Assembly (NCBI RefSeq): GCF_024807145.1 | Contig: NZ_JANUCA010000007.1 | Span: 62,001 to 126,000, forward strand | Source: Microbacterium sp. AK031 | GTDB lineage: Bacteria > Actinomycetota > Actinomycetes > Actinomycetales > Microbacteriaceae | Direction: 5' to 3' | Length of the DNA stretch: 64,000 bases | In this document: piece by piece, positions 8,965 to 15,567 of the stretch | Numbering within the stretch: the first letter of the stretch is position 1 | How the letters are laid out: each line of letters starts with the position of its first letter | The notes under the pieces: generated by a model | What the model was told of the DNA's origin: nothing | Databases searched by the model: none | What the model saw: the letters and a program-made list of their open reading frames with translations, nothing else | Made by a program: the position numbers and the translations under genes

Positions 8965-8970
8965 TAAACT
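8965..8970 (+). promoter_or_regulatory. Possible -10 box for the CE7 esterase gene
   Basis: TAAACT lies 30 bp before the ATG at 9000 and resembles an actinobacterial -10 element. No convincing -35 box was found at the expected distance. The 243-bp space between the divergent DivIVA-like and esterase genes (8757-8999) shows nothing else I can name. Confidence 0.3.
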
Positions 8971-8999
8971 GCCGCCGACCCCGAGAGAAGGATTCCGCA

Positions 9000-9971
9000 A
9001 TGCCGCGTTTCGATCTGCCGCTGGAGGAGCTCCGCTCCTATCGCCCCGACGTCGCGGAGCCCGCAGACTTCGACGATTTCTGGCAGCAGACGCTTGAGGA
9101 ATCACGCGCGGCGGCGCAGCCGATCCAGCTGCGACGCATCGACTCCCCCTTGCAGTCAGTCGAGGTCTACGACGTGACCTTCAGCGGATTCGGCGGTGAC
9201 CCTGTGGGCGGATGGCTGCTGCTTCCCGCCGACACCGATGAGCCACTGCCCGCGGTGGTGGAGTTCAACGGCTACGGCGGCGGCCGCGGTCTGCCGCACG
9301 AACGTCTGGGATGGGCCTCGTCCGGTTACGCGCACTTTTTCATGGACACCCGCGGGCAGGGAAGCGCGTGGGGAACCGGCGGCGTGACCGCCGACCCGCA
9401 CGGCTCGGGCCCGGCGTCCCCCGGGTTCATGACCCGGGGAATCGAGGACCCTGGCAGCTACTACTACCGCCGTGTCTACACCGACGCCGTGCTCGCGATC
9501 GACGCCATCCGCTCGCTCGATCGCGTCGACGCGGCGCGCGTGGCCGTATGCGGCGGAAGTCAGGGCGGCGGGATCGCGATCGCCGCCGCCGGTCTCTCCG
9601 CAGGGCTCATCGCGGCGATGCCCGACGTGCCGTTCCTGTGCCAGTTCGAGCGCGCCGTGGGCCTGACCGGCCGCGATCCCTACAACGAGATCGTCCGGTA
9701 TCTGTCGATCCATCGCGGCACGGAGGATCGCGTGTTCGAGACCTTGTCGTACTTCGACGGCGTGAACCTCGCGCGGCGCGCGACCGCCCCCGCCCTCTTC
9801 TCGGTCGCGCTGATGGATCCGGTGTGCCCACCGTCGACGGTCTTCGCCGCGCGGAACAACTGGGGTGGAGTCGCGGAGATCGCCGAGTACGCCTTCAACG
9901 AGCATGAGGGCGGACAGGGCGTGCAGTGGCAGAAGCAGGCAGCATTCCTGGCCGAGCAGCTCGCGGGCTGA
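9000..9971 (+). CDS. Acetylxylan esterase / cephalosporin C deacetylase family (CE7)
   Basis: A 323-aa alpha/beta hydrolase of carbohydrate esterase family 7. It shows the family's RGQG motif (residues about 115-118), the nucleophile elbow GGSQGGG (Ser near 183), the acid in 'MDPVCPP' (near 272) and the His in 'NEHEGG' (near 302). These enzymes remove acetyl groups from xylo-oligosaccharides and related substrates in the cytoplasm; no signal peptide is present. The ATG is preceded by GAGAGAAGGA. The next gene on this strand is separated by a very large hairpin, so this is probably a single-gene unit. Confidence 0.9.
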   Translation: MPRFDLPLEELRSYRPDVAEPADFDDFWQQTLEESRAAAQPIQLRRIDSPLQSVEVYDVTFSGFGGDPVGGWLLLPADTDEPLPAVVEFNGYGGGRGLPHERLGWASSGYAHFFMDTRGQGSAWGTGGVTADPHGSGPASPGFMTRGIEDPGSYYYRRVYTDAVLAIDAIRSLDRVDAARVAVCGGSQGGGIAIAAAGLSAGLIAAMPDVPFLCQFERAVGLTGRDPYNEIVRYLSIHRGTEDRVFETLSYFDGVNLARRATAPALFSVALMDPVCPPSTVFAARNNWGGVAEIAEYAFNEHEGGQGVQWQKQAAFLAEQLAG

Positions 9972-9989
9972 CCGCCGCACTTCGGGCCG

Positions 9990-10069
9990 ACACTTGTCAG
10001 TCGAAATCACACCTGTCAGTCGAAACCCAGGGATCTCGACTGACAGGTGTGATCCGGGCTGACAAGTGT
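9990..10069. terminator. 29-bp two-tier hairpin
   Basis: The outer arms 9990-10000 and 10059-10069 pair over 11 bp (ACACTTGTCAG). A 5x5 internal loop follows, and the inner arms 10006-10023 and 10036-10053 pair perfectly over 18 bp around a 12-nt loop. The left arm contains a direct repeat, TGTCAGTCGAAA at 9995-10006 and 10014-10025. It begins 18 bp after the esterase stop and ends just before the operator of the next gene, so it probably terminates the esterase transcript. Confidence 0.65.
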
Positions 10070-10073
10070 GCGT

Positions 10074-10092
10074 GTTCTGCTCTGAGCAGAAC
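10074..10092. promoter_or_regulatory. 19-bp palindrome, likely operator of the ClgR/PopR-like regulator
   Basis: GTTCTGCTCTGAGCAGAAC is a perfect 8+3+8 palindrome, 38 bp upstream of the regulator's ATG. A 16/19-identical copy lies upstream of the clpP pair (12326-12344). Autoregulation and control of clpP by this regulator is an inference. The design resembles the GTTCTGC-type boxes I recall for Streptomyces PopR, which I could not check. Confidence 0.6.
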
Positions 10093-10130
10093 GGCGGTGA
10101 CACCGGCGCGCAGCGGAGTTACCGTGAACC

Positions 10131-10493
10131 ATGGCCGAGATCGTCCCGTTCACCCGTACGCCTCATCCACCGCGCCGACCGCGTCCGCAGACCGACCCGG
10201 AGCCTCTCTGGCGTCATCTGCTCGGTGACCAGCTCCGGCGCCGCCGACATGAGCGCGAAGAGACCCTCACGGAGACCGCCGACAAGGCCGGCGTCTCACC
10301 GCAGTACCTCTCCGAGGTCGAGCGCGGACTGAAGGAACCGTCCAGCGAGATGATCGCCGCGATCGCCGGCGCCCTCGACACGACGCTCATCGAACTCGCC
10401 AGCAGCGTCGCCGATGAGTTGCGCATGGCCTCGGCACCGGCATCCGCTGCGGTGTCTGCCGGCAGCCGTGGCGCGTTCGCCCTCGCAGCCTGA
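10131..10493 (+). CDS. XRE-family regulator, ClgR/PopR-like
   Basis: A 120-aa DNA-binding protein. The helix-turn-helix spans about residues 33-88 (LRRRRHEREETLTETADKAG, then VSPQYLSEVERGLKEPSSE). The 'VSPQYLSEVERGxKEPSSE' recognition region is characteristic of ClgR/PopR, activators of clp protease genes in actinobacteria. The C-terminus ends in a run of small residues (FALAA), reminiscent of the degradation tails on ClgR/PopR that make them Clp substrates; that link is inference. A clpP pair lies 0.5 kb away on the opposite strand, and both units carry the same palindrome. GGAG at 10115-10118 is the likely, rather distant, ribosome site. Confidence 0.8.
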   Translation: MAEIVPFTRTPHPPRRPRPQTDPEPLWRHLLGDQLRRRRHEREETLTETADKAGVSPQYLSEVERGLKEPSSEMIAAIAGALDTTLIELASSVADELRMASAPASAAVSAGSRGAFALAA

Positions 10494-10569
10494 CACTCGT
10501 TCTCCCCGCCATCGCTCGTCCGCCCTGCGGAGGGATGGCCGCGACCCGGAAGCACCTCACGATTGAGGC

Positions 10570-11031
10570 ATGACACCTCCGGACACCGCCACAGCCTCCC
10601 CCTCCTCTGACCGCTCCGTCGGGCGTCGTGACGGCGCGCCCGTCCGACCCGACCGGCTCACGGTCTCGGCCGCGATCGCGCTGCTGACGATCTCGGCGCT
10701 TCACACCGTGGTCTTCGCCCTGCACCCGTGGTGGGGCGCCTGGATGGCGGGGCCGTTCCGAACCGCTCAGCTGCCGGTGGAAGCGGCAGTCCAGTTCTGG
10801 GGACTGCCCGGCGGCTTCGTCGTTCCCGGCGTGCTGCTCGCGCTCCTCGTCCTGCGGGTCGGCAGACGCGGCGACACCGTGCCGCTGTACATCGCGCTCA
10901 CCCTCGGCATCTGGGCTCTCGTGTGCATATGGATGGTGGGCCCGAGCGGATTCGTGCTGCTGCTGGTCCCGGTCGTGCTGTTGCTCATCGCGGCCCTCAG
11001 GGCACGGCGCCGTGCAGAGCATCGGGGCTAG
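10570..11031 (+). CDS. Small membrane protein of unknown function
   Basis: A 153-aa protein with a charged N-terminus of about 32 residues and four predicted transmembrane helices (about 33-53, 73-93, 107-123, 127-143). I do not recognise a family. Its stop codon shares a CTAG tetramer with the stop of the convergent clpP-like gene, leaving no room for a terminator. Confidence 0.75.
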   Translation: MTPPDTATASPSSDRSVGRRDGAPVRPDRLTVSAAIALLTISALHTVVFALHPWWGAWMAGPFRTAQLPVEAAVQFWGLPGGFVVPGVLLALLVLRVGRRGDTVPLYIALTLGIWALVCIWMVGPSGFVLLLVPVVLLLIAALRARRRAEHRG

Positions 11032-11630
11032 CCCGAGCTCTGCACTCGCTCCCCCAGCACGCGGTCGATCAGCCCGTACTCGAGCGCGGCGGATGCTGTG
11101 AACACCCGATCCCGGTCGGTGTCGGCGCGCAGCGCCTCGACGGTGCGGCCGGTGTGACGGGCGAGCACGGCCTCCATGTCGGCGCGCACTCTGACCACCT
11201 CGTCCGCGGCGAGGATGAGGTCGGGGATAGCTCCGCGCGACTGCCCGGCGGGCTGATGCAGCACGACGCGCGCGTGCTCGAGCGCCGCGCGCTGCTCCGG
11301 CGCACCGGCGGCGGCAAGGAGGGCCGCGGGCCCGATCGCCTGGCCGACGACCGTCGTCGCGATGCTCGGGCGGATGTGCTGCATCGTGTCGTAGATCGCG
11401 AGCGCCGCACCCGGATCGCCGCCTTCGCTGTTGATGTAGAACTGGATGCCGGCGTCCGGGCTGTCGGCATCCAGATGCAGTAGCTGCGCGATCAGCGCGT
11501 TCGCGACCCCGGCGTCGATCCCTGTGCCGAGGTAGATCACGCGCTCCGCGAGCAGGTGCGAGTAGACGTCCATGACGCGCTCACCCCGCGGATGCTGCGC
11601 GATGACGTTCGGGATCGTGTAGCTGCTCAT
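11028..11630 (-). CDS. ClpP-like subunit lacking the catalytic serine
   Basis: A 200-aa ClpP-fold protein. The nucleophile loop, normally G-x-A-A-S-M-G, reads GQAIGPA here, so Gly100 replaces the serine. His125 (LHQP) and Asp174 (DTDRD) of the triad are kept, as is the YINSEGGDPGAA handle motif. It should assemble into the protease barrel but not cleave peptides, like ClpR subunits of plastids and cyanobacteria. It overlaps the upstream, intact clpP by 4 bp (ATGA), so the two are made in step and probably form a mixed tetradecamer. Confidence 0.85.
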   Translation of the reverse strand: MSSYTIPNVIAQHPRGERVMDVYSHLLAERVIYLGTGIDAGVANALIAQLLHLDADSPDAGIQFYINSEGGDPGAALAIYDTMQHIRPSIATTVVGQAIGPAALLAAAGAPEQRAALEHARVVLHQPAGQSRGAIPDLILAADEVVRVRADMEAVLARHTGRTVEALRADTDRDRVFTASAALEYGLIDRVLGERVQSSG

Positions 11631-12271
11631 GACTTCTCTCCTTCGTGCGCGGATGCCGCGGCATCCGTCCCCAATCCGACCCGCGCGCGGCGGTGCGGCA
11701 TGACCTCGAAGGTCGACGAGACGATCGCGTCGATGAATCCGTACTCCTCTGCCTGCGCTGTCGTGTACCAGCGGTCGTGCAGCGAGTCCTCGAAGATGCG
11801 CTCGGCGGGCTGACCGGTGTCATCGGAGATCAGGCCCAGCACGGTGTCGCGCATCTGTCTCAGGTCGTCGGCCTGCACCTCGATCTCCACCGCGGAGCCG
11901 CCGATACCTGCCGAGCCCTGGTGCATGAGGATGCGCGCGTGCGGCAGCGCGCGACGCTTGCCCTTCGTTCCGGCGGAGAGCAGGAATTGCCCCGCGCTGG
12001 CAGCGGTCCCGAGCGCGAGGGTGGCCACATCGTTCGGGATGAGGTGCATGATGTCGCGGATCGCCAGCATCGACGGCACCGAGCCGCCGGGCGAATGGAT
12101 CCACAGGGCGATGTCGGCGACCGGATCCTCGGCCGACAGCGTCAGCAGCTGCGTCATCAGCAGCGTGCCGTTGTCGTCGTCGAGGGCGCCGTCGAGCACC
12201 AGGATGCGATCGTGGAACAGCGCGCGCCTGGCCTCGGGGCCGAACCGCGGAATGGGGGTCTCTTCACTCAT
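11627..12271 (-). CDS. clpP: ATP-dependent Clp protease proteolytic subunit
   Basis: A 214-aa serine peptidase subunit. All three catalytic residues are visible: Ser92 in GTAASAGQ, His117 in LMHQ and Asp166 in LHDRW. The 'WIHSPGGSV' segment forms the substrate cleft. It degrades proteins fed in by a Clp ATPase. No clpX or clpC is nearby. It is the first gene of a two-gene operon with a catalytically dead partner. This looks like a second, conditional ClpP system (compare Streptomyces clpP3-clpP4) rather than the essential clpP1-clpP2, which normally neighbour tig and clpX. An operator-like palindrome lies 55-73 bp upstream of the start. Confidence 0.88.
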   Translation of the reverse strand: MSEETPIPRFGPEARRALFHDRILVLDGALDDDNGTLLMTQLLTLSAEDPVADIALWIHSPGGSVPSMLAIRDIMHLIPNDVATLALGTAASAGQFLLSAGTKGKRRALPHARILMHQGSAGIGGSAVEIEVQADDLRQMRDTVLGLISDDTGQPAERIFEDSLHDRWYTTAQAEEYGFIDAIVSSTFEVMPHRRARVGLGTDAAASAHEGEKS

Positions 12272-12325
12272 GACTTCAGCCTGCGCGGCCGCGGCGGAGC
12301 AGGCGCGGAAATCTGCTCACGGCGG

Positions 12326-12344
12326 CTCTGCTCAGGGCGGAACT
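12326..12344. promoter_or_regulatory. Second copy of the ClgR/PopR-type palindrome, upstream of clpP
   Basis: Read on the - strand this is GTTCCGCCCTGAGCAGAGC, matching the palindrome at 10074-10092 in 16 of 19 positions. A further half site (GTGAGCAGA on the - strand) lies at about 12313-12321. It sits between the divergent clpP pair and the thioesterase gene, and so could control either. Confidence 0.55.
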
Positions 12345-12388
12345 GTCCCCGTAACATCGACGAATCATGCGCCTCCTACGCTCGGGAC

Positions 12389-12856
12389 ATGGCAGAGGCA
12401 TGGCAACCGCACGACGACGGCATCAACTTCCACACCCGAAAATGGGTCAGGCCGGAAGACCTCAACGCGAACGGATCACTGTTCGGCGGGAGTCTGCTGA
12501 AGTGGATCGACGAAGAAGCTGCGATCTACGCCATCGTGCAGCTCGGCAACTACCGCGTGGTGACCAAGCTCATCTCGGAGATCAATTTCGAAGCATCCGC
12601 TCTGCAGGGCGACCTGATCGAGATGGGTCTGACCGCGACCCACTTCGGTCGCACCTCGCTGACGATGCGCGCAGTCGTGCGCAACATGATCACTCGCAAG
12701 CGCATCCTGACGATTGAGAAGATCGTCTTCATCAGTCTCGACGAAGACGGGCATCCGACGCCGCACGGATACTCGTCCATCACGTACAACCGCGACCGGA
12801 TGCCGCATGAGCACCCCGACACCGGGACGATCAGGCTCAGGCTCCCCTCGGCCTGA
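12389..12856 (+). CDS. Acyl-CoA thioesterase (hotdog fold)
   Basis: A 155-aa protein of the YciA/BFIT-like thioesterase family. The hotdog helix 'NANGSLFGGSLLKWIDEEAA' (residues about 24-43) carries the conserved Asn and Asp/Glu residues that bind and hydrolyse the thioester. It should split acyl-CoA to free acid and CoA in the cytoplasm. The ATG at 12389 was chosen because the homology begins there (MAEAWQPHDDGINFHTRKWV); the frame stays open upstream without conserved content. The ribosome site is weak. Confidence 0.85.
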   Translation: MAEAWQPHDDGINFHTRKWVRPEDLNANGSLFGGSLLKWIDEEAAIYAIVQLGNYRVVTKLISEINFEASALQGDLIEMGLTATHFGRTSLTMRAVVRNMITRKRILTIEKIVFISLDEDGHPTPHGYSSITYNRDRMPHEHPDTGTIRLRLPSA

Positions 12857-12875
12857 CCCCTACCGCCCTACGGGG

Positions 12876-12952
12876 CACCTGCACGACTCGGGTACATCTG
12901 CACGACCATTCTCGGCACACGGTCGTGCAACTGTGCCGTCGTCGTGCAGGTG
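12876..12952. terminator. Three-tier long hairpin
   Basis: The outer arms 12876-12887 (CACCTGCACGAC) and 12941-12952 pair over 12 bp. A middle stem, 12891-12896 with 12932-12937, has 6 bp including one wobble. An inner stem, 12899-12907 (TGCACGACC) with 12921-12929, has 9 bp and a 13-nt loop. TGCACGAC is directly repeated within the left arm. It lies between the thioesterase and the metal importer and probably ends the former's transcript. Confidence 0.6.
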
Positions 12953-12999
12953 TGCCATGGAACGGGCTTCGTCTTGGCGGATCGAGGCAACGTCGGTTG

Positions 13000-13041
13000 T
13001 TTTCGGTGTACCTAAAAGGTAGGTTTTCGGTGTGCCTAAAA
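13000..13041. promoter_or_regulatory. Two tandem MntR/DtxR-like operators
   Basis: TTTTCGGTGTACCTAAAA (13000-13017) and TTTTCGGTGTGCCTAAAA (13024-13041) are near-palindromes repeated 24 bp apart. They match the general TTTAGG...CCTAAA design of metal-dependent DtxR/MntR regulators. The second copy covers the GTG start of the binding-protein gene at 13032, and the sequence between them carries the AAGGTAGG ribosome site, so a bound repressor would block both transcription and the start region. The regulator gene is not in the window. Confidence 0.65.
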
Positions 13042-13961
13042 ATTCTCGCGCTGCCGCGGTGATCGTCCTCGCAGGCCTGGTCGCGAGTGCCGTCGCGCTC
13101 TCCGGATGCACAGGACCGGATGCCGTCACCGACGACGAGCGGCCGGTCGTGCTGACCACCTTCACCGTGCTCGCCGACATCGCCGAGAACGTCGCGGGCG
13201 ACCACCTGCGCATCGAATCGATCACGAAGGCGGGCGCAGAGATCCACGGCTACGAGCCGACGCCCGGCGACGTGCGCAAAGCGGCAGACGCCGATCTGAT
13301 CCTCGACAACGGACTGAACCTCGAGGTGTGGTTCGCCCAATTCGTCGACTCCGTCGAGGTTCCGCACGTGGTCGTATCGGAAGACGTCGACCCGATCGAC
13401 ATCGCCGAAGACGCATACGCCGGCAAGCCCAACCCGCACGCATGGATGAGCCCGGCCAACGTGCAGTTGTACGTCGACACCATGGCCGCGGCGTTCAGCG
13501 ATCTCGACCCCGGGCACGCCGATGAGTTCGCCGCGAACGCCCAGGCGTACAAGGCCGAGCTTCAGCAGGTGCAGGACGGCCTGGTCGCCGATCTCGCCGT
13601 CCTTCCCGACAACGAACGCGCGCTCGTCACCTGCGAGGGCGCGTTCTCGTACCTGGCGAGGGATGCCGGTCTCACTGAGGCGTACATCTGGGCCGTGAAC
13701 GCCGAGCAGCAGGCGACGCCGCGGCAGATCGTCGCCACCATCGAGTTCGTGGAGGCCAACGACGTGCCGGCGGTGTTCTGCGAATCGACCGTGTCCGACA
13801 AGGCGATGCAGCAAGTGGTCGAAGCGACAGGGACGAGCTTCGGCGGCACGCTCTACGTCGACTCGCTGTCCGAGGCCGACGGACCGGTGCCCACGTATCT
13901 CGACCTCATCCGACACGACGCCGATCTGATCGTCGAAGGCCTGACGGGGAACGGATCATGA
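13032..13961 (+). CDS. Mn/Zn ABC transporter substrate-binding lipoprotein
   Basis: A 309-aa cluster A-I metal-binding lipoprotein. The lipobox is LSGC with Cys26. Likely metal ligands are His in 'EIHGYEPTP' (near 74), His in 'NPHAWMSP' (near 138), Glu in 'CEGAFSYL' (near 202) and a C-terminal Asp/Glu. The PsaA/MntC/TroA-type 'HEYEPTP'-like motif favours manganese over zinc, since no His-rich loop is present. It starts at GTG and overlaps the ATPase gene by 4 bp. The overlapping MntR/DtxR-like boxes fit repression by metal. Confidence 0.9.
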   Translation: MPKNSRAAAVIVLAGLVASAVALSGCTGPDAVTDDERPVVLTTFTVLADIAENVAGDHLRIESITKAGAEIHGYEPTPGDVRKAADADLILDNGLNLEVWFAQFVDSVEVPHVVVSEDVDPIDIAEDAYAGKPNPHAWMSPANVQLYVDTMAAAFSDLDPGHADEFAANAQAYKAELQQVQDGLVADLAVLPDNERALVTCEGAFSYLARDAGLTEAYIWAVNAEQQATPRQIVATIEFVEANDVPAVFCESTVSDKAMQQVVEATGTSFGGTLYVDSLSEADGPVPTYLDLIRHDADLIVEGLTGNGS

Positions 13962-14698
13962 GCGCGATCGACGTCAGCGGTCTCACCGTGCGGTATGGCG
14001 ATGTGCTCGCGCTCGACGACGTCTCGCTCTCAGTCGAGTCGGGACGCGTCACAGGGCTGATCGGCATGAACGGGTCGGGCAAGTCGACCCTTTTCAAGAC
14101 GATCATCGGCCTCGTTCGACCGACCGCGGGTCAGGTGCGACTGGAGGGAGCGGATCCGGGATCCGCCCGACGGCGCGGGCTGATCGGTTATGTGCCGCAG
14201 AGCGAAGACGTCGACTGGACCTTCCCTGTCTCGGTGCGCGATGTCGTGATGATGGGTCGCTACGGCCACCAGGGCGTGCTGCGGCGAGCGCGCGCCGCGG
14301 ACAAGGATGCGGTCGGCGAGGCGCTGGAACGCGTGGAGCTCACAGACCTCGCGGACCGGCAGATCGGGCAGCTCTCCGGCGGGCAGCGCAAGCGCGCGTT
14401 CGTCGCCCGCGGCATCGCCCAGGGTGCCGGCATCCTGCTTCTCGATGAGCCGTTCGCAGGAGTCGACAAGCGCAGCGAGGCGACGATCGTGAGGCTGCTG
14501 CGTGAGCTCGCGGCATCCGGCTGCACGGTGCTCGTCTCGACGCACGACCTGCATGCCCTCCCCTCTCTCGCGGACGAGGCCGTGCTGCTGCTGCGCCGGG
14601 TGCTCTTCCACGGCTCGGTGGACGAGGCGCTCGAGCCCGGCAATCTCGCTCGCGCGTTCGGGCTCGAGAGCGATGCCGACCAGGAGGAGACGCCATGA
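13958..14698 (+). CDS. Metal ABC transporter ATP-binding protein
   Basis: A 246-aa ATPase of an Mn/Zn importer. The Walker A loop is GMNGSGKST (near residue 36), the signature motif LSGGQRKR (near 140), Walker B ILLLDEP (near 158) and the switch His is in 'STHDLHA'. It works on the cytoplasmic side, coupling ATP hydrolysis to the permease encoded next. It overlaps both neighbours by 4 bp, so the three subunits are translationally coupled. Confidence 0.94.
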   Translation: MSAIDVSGLTVRYGDVLALDDVSLSVESGRVTGLIGMNGSGKSTLFKTIIGLVRPTAGQVRLEGADPGSARRRGLIGYVPQSEDVDWTFPVSVRDVVMMGRYGHQGVLRRARAADKDAVGEALERVELTDLADRQIGQLSGGQRKRAFVARGIAQGAGILLLDEPFAGVDKRSEATIVRLLRELAASGCTVLVSTHDLHALPSLADEAVLLLRRVLFHGSVDEALEPGNLARAFGLESDADQEETP

Positions 14699-15567
14699 TC
14701 TTGGACTGGATCCTCGAGCCGCTGCAGTACGACTTCATGGTGCGGGCGCTCATCACGACGGCCATCGCGGCGGTCGTGTGCGCCGTGCTCTCGTGCTGGC
14801 TGGTGCTGGTGGGCTGGTCGCTGATGGGCGACGCCGTCTCGCACGCGGTGCTGCCCGGTGTCGTGCTCGCCTACATCTTCGGGGCACCGTTCGCGTTGGG
14901 CGCCCTGGTCTTCGGTCTTCTCGCCGTCGGACTGATCGGACTCATCCGCGGCACGAGCAGGGTCAAGGAGGATGCCGCGATCGGCATCGTCTTCACGACG
15001 CTGTTCGCGCTCGGGCTCGTGCTGATCTCGGTCACCCCGAGTCAGACCGATCTCAACCACATCATCTTCGGGAACATCCTCGGGGTATCCGCCGGCGACC
15101 TCGTGCAGATCGCGATCCTCGCTGTCATCGCGTTCGGCGTGCTGATCGTCAAGCGCCGCGACCTCACCCTGTACGCATTCGACCCGACCCACGCGTTCGC
15201 GATCGGGCTCTCGCCCCGCCTGCTCGGAGCCCTGCTGCTCGGTGTCCTCGCGCTGACCGCGGTCGTCGCGCTGCAGGTGGTCGGCGTCGTGCTGGTGGTG
15301 GCGATGCTGATCATCCCGGGCGCGACCGCGTATCTGCTGACGGATCGCTTCGGACGGATGCTCGTGATCGCACCCGTCATGTCGGCGCTGTGCAGCGTGA
15401 TCGGGATCTATCTCAGCTACTGGATCGACGCGGCATCCGGCGGTCTCGTGGTCGTCGTGCAGGGTTGCGTCTTCGCCCTGGTGTACCTGTTCAGCCCGCA
15501 CCAGGGCGTGATCGGGAAGCGGCTGCGGAGGCGGAAACTGGCAACGCCTGCTCGAGGTCGGCGATGA
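14695..15567 (+). CDS. Metal ABC transporter permease
   Basis: A 290-aa ABC-3 family membrane protein with about eight hydrophobic segments and the family motif 'GDAVSHAVLPGV' near residue 46. It forms the membrane channel for Mn(II)/Zn(II) with the preceding binding protein and ATPase. Its last 77 bp are antisense to the 3' end of the convergent trans-sulfuration gene, an unusually long coding overlap. Confidence 0.93.
   Translation: MILDWILEPLQYDFMVRALITTAIAAVVCAVLSCWLVLVGWSLMGDAVSHAVLPGVVLAYIFGAPFALGALVFGLLAVGLIGLIRGTSRVKEDAAIGIVFTTLFALGLVLISVTPSQTDLNHIIFGNILGVSAGDLVQIAILAVIAFGVLIVKRRDLTLYAFDPTHAFAIGLSPRLLGALLLGVLALTAVVALQVVGVVLVVAMLIIPGATAYLLTDRFGRMLVIAPVMSALCSVIGIYLSYWIDAASGGLVVVVQGCVFALVYLFSPHQGVIGKRLRRRKLATPARGRR

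Noticed and set aside
12389-12856. Thioesterase reading from the far-upstream start at 11645
   Set aside because: The upstream 740 bp are antisense to clpP; family homology starts at 12389.
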